The notes beneath the pieces are model-generated. The model had not been told where the DNA came from, ran no database searches, and was given only the letters and a program-made list of their open reading frames with translations. Below are positions 6,597-7,138 of a DNA stretch of 7,138 nt, piece by piece (positions within the stretch are counted from its first letter, which is position 1; every line of letters begins with the position of its first letter). The DNA is from JAQSWP01 sp040255215 (GTDB lineage: Bacteria; Pseudomonadota; Alphaproteobacteria; Reyranellales; JAQSWP01). The position numbers were made by a program, and so were the translations under genes. The stretch is taken from the NCBI GenBank assembly GCA_040255215.1, contig JBDZUM010000156.1:1-7138 (forward strand), in the 5' to 3' direction.

Positions 6597-7138
6597 TCGC
6601 GGACGATCCAGTCGAGGTCGAACGATCCCTGCCCGCCGCCCAGGGTCGCAGCCAGGAACGGTCCAAGCCGTTCCAGCTCGTCCTCGATGGGCCATGGCGC
6701 ATTGATCAGCGCCACCCCGGCCCGCGCCAGCGCACCCGGCGCGGGTGACGCAACCTCGAGTTCGGCGGTCAGGGTACGACGCAGCCCTGCCGTTTCGAGC
6801 CAGGCCTTGAAGCCGGCGACGGCGGCGACGTCCTTGACCGGATACCAGATCAGATACTGACCGGTGGCGAAGCGGCGCAGCGCCTGGCCCAGCGCGCGCT
6901 GCAGGCGCTCGAACTCGTCTTTCGCCTCGAACGGCGGATCGATCAGGATCAGTCCGCGCCGCTCCGGCGGCGGCAACAGCGCCTTCAATGCCGCGTAGCC
7001 GTCGCCGCGGCGGATCTCGACCTGGGGATCGCCGGCGAATTCCCGCCGCAGCGCCAGGCCGTCCTTGTCGTGCAGCTCGCAGGCCACCAGCCGATCGCCC
7101 GGCCGCAGCATGGCGCGGGCCAGCCGCGGCGAGCCGGG
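6587..7138 (-). CDS. rlmJ: 23S rRNA (adenine2030-N6)-methyltransferase RlmJ, N-terminus outside window
   Basis: 183 C-terminal residues are visible and the frame continues past base 7138. It opens with PGSPRLARAMLRPGDRLVAC, the continuation of the family YPGSP motif, so the ATG at 7111 is internal and not the start. Other family landmarks are ELHDKD, GDGYAALKALLPPPERRGL, the catalytic IDPPFE motif of N6-adenine methyltransferases (Asp67-Pro-Pro-Phe of the visible part), and the IWYPVKD segment. E. coli RlmJ is about 280 residues, so roughly the first 95 are missing only because of the window edge. The enzyme transfers a methyl group from S-adenosylmethionine to A2030 of 23S rRNA before ribosome assembly. 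It converges on the MFS gene with a 10-base overlap; no terminator hairpin is seen between them. Confidence 0.93.
   Translation of the reverse strand, partial: PGSPRLARAMLRPGDRLVACELHDKDGLALRREFAGDPQVEIRRGDGYAALKALLPPPERRGLILIDPPFEAKDEFERLQRALGQALRRFATGQYLIWYPVKDVAAVAGFKAWLETAGLRRTLTAELEVASPAPGALARAGVALINAPWPIEDELERLGPFLAATLGGGQGSFDLDWIVRDQS

Noticed and set aside
4701..6695. Minus-strand frame of 664 codons opposite the MFS gene
   Set aside because: Its last 158 codons are the real DUF1772-like gene with a strong ribosome binding site. The rest is a His/Gln/Arg/Ala-rich mirror of the MFS gene, typical of antisense frames in GC-rich DNA.
6587..7111. A complete short gene starting at the ATG at 7111
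   Set aside because: The codons before it continue the RlmJ motif PGSPRLARA, so this ATG is internal and the gene is only cut by the window edge.

Overview
This window is GC-rich bacterial DNA with closely packed genes and strong G/C bias at third codon positions. Long open antisense frames occur almost everywhere, as expected at this composition. The gene content suggests a Gram-negative bacterium, most likely an alphaproteobacterium of a Rhodospirillales-like group: a four-gene MCE-type lipid ABC transporter with a STAS-fused permease, an M19-family dipeptidase-like protein and an RlmJ methyltransferase. The taxonomic placement is inferred from protein style, not proven.

Layout. From 5177 leftwards to the window edge, six genes lie on the minus strand. 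First is a small four-helix membrane protein resembling DUF1772 (5177-4701). After an 87-base gap with a good sigma70-like promoter and a palindrome over its -10 element comes a tight cluster: STAS-MlaE permease (4613-3471), MlaF ATPase (3474-2635, ATGA overlap), MlaD/MCE protein (2622-1582, 12-base gap), PqiC-type lipoprotein (1572-814, 9-base gap) and an M19 dipeptidase-like protein (803 to beyond base 1, 10-base gap). On the plus strand, diverging from the small membrane protein, is an MFS transporter (5346-6596). Its end overlaps by 10 bases the end of a convergent minus-strand rlmJ gene, whose 5' part lies beyond base 7138.

How the genes work together. The E-F-D-lipoprotein set should form an envelope-spanning phospholipid or hydrophobic-compound transporter: MlaE permease and MlaF ATPase at the inner membrane, a trimeric or hexameric MCE protein in the periplasm, and a lipoprotein at the outer membrane. 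The arrangement matches known four-gene systems such as LinKLMN of Sphingobium, rather than E. coli mlaFEDCB; no mlaC or separate mlaB is seen. The dipeptidase-like gene is placed to be co-transcribed with the transporter. It is unusual: a small domain of about 100 residues precedes an internal twin-arginine-like signal, and its metal motif reads HxH instead of the classical HxD.

No phage, transposon, CRISPR, tRNA or rRNA feature was seen. The transporter families are well known. The items most worth a second look are the domain layout of the terminal dipeptidase-like gene, its coupling to a lipid transporter, and the palindrome at the operon promoter.
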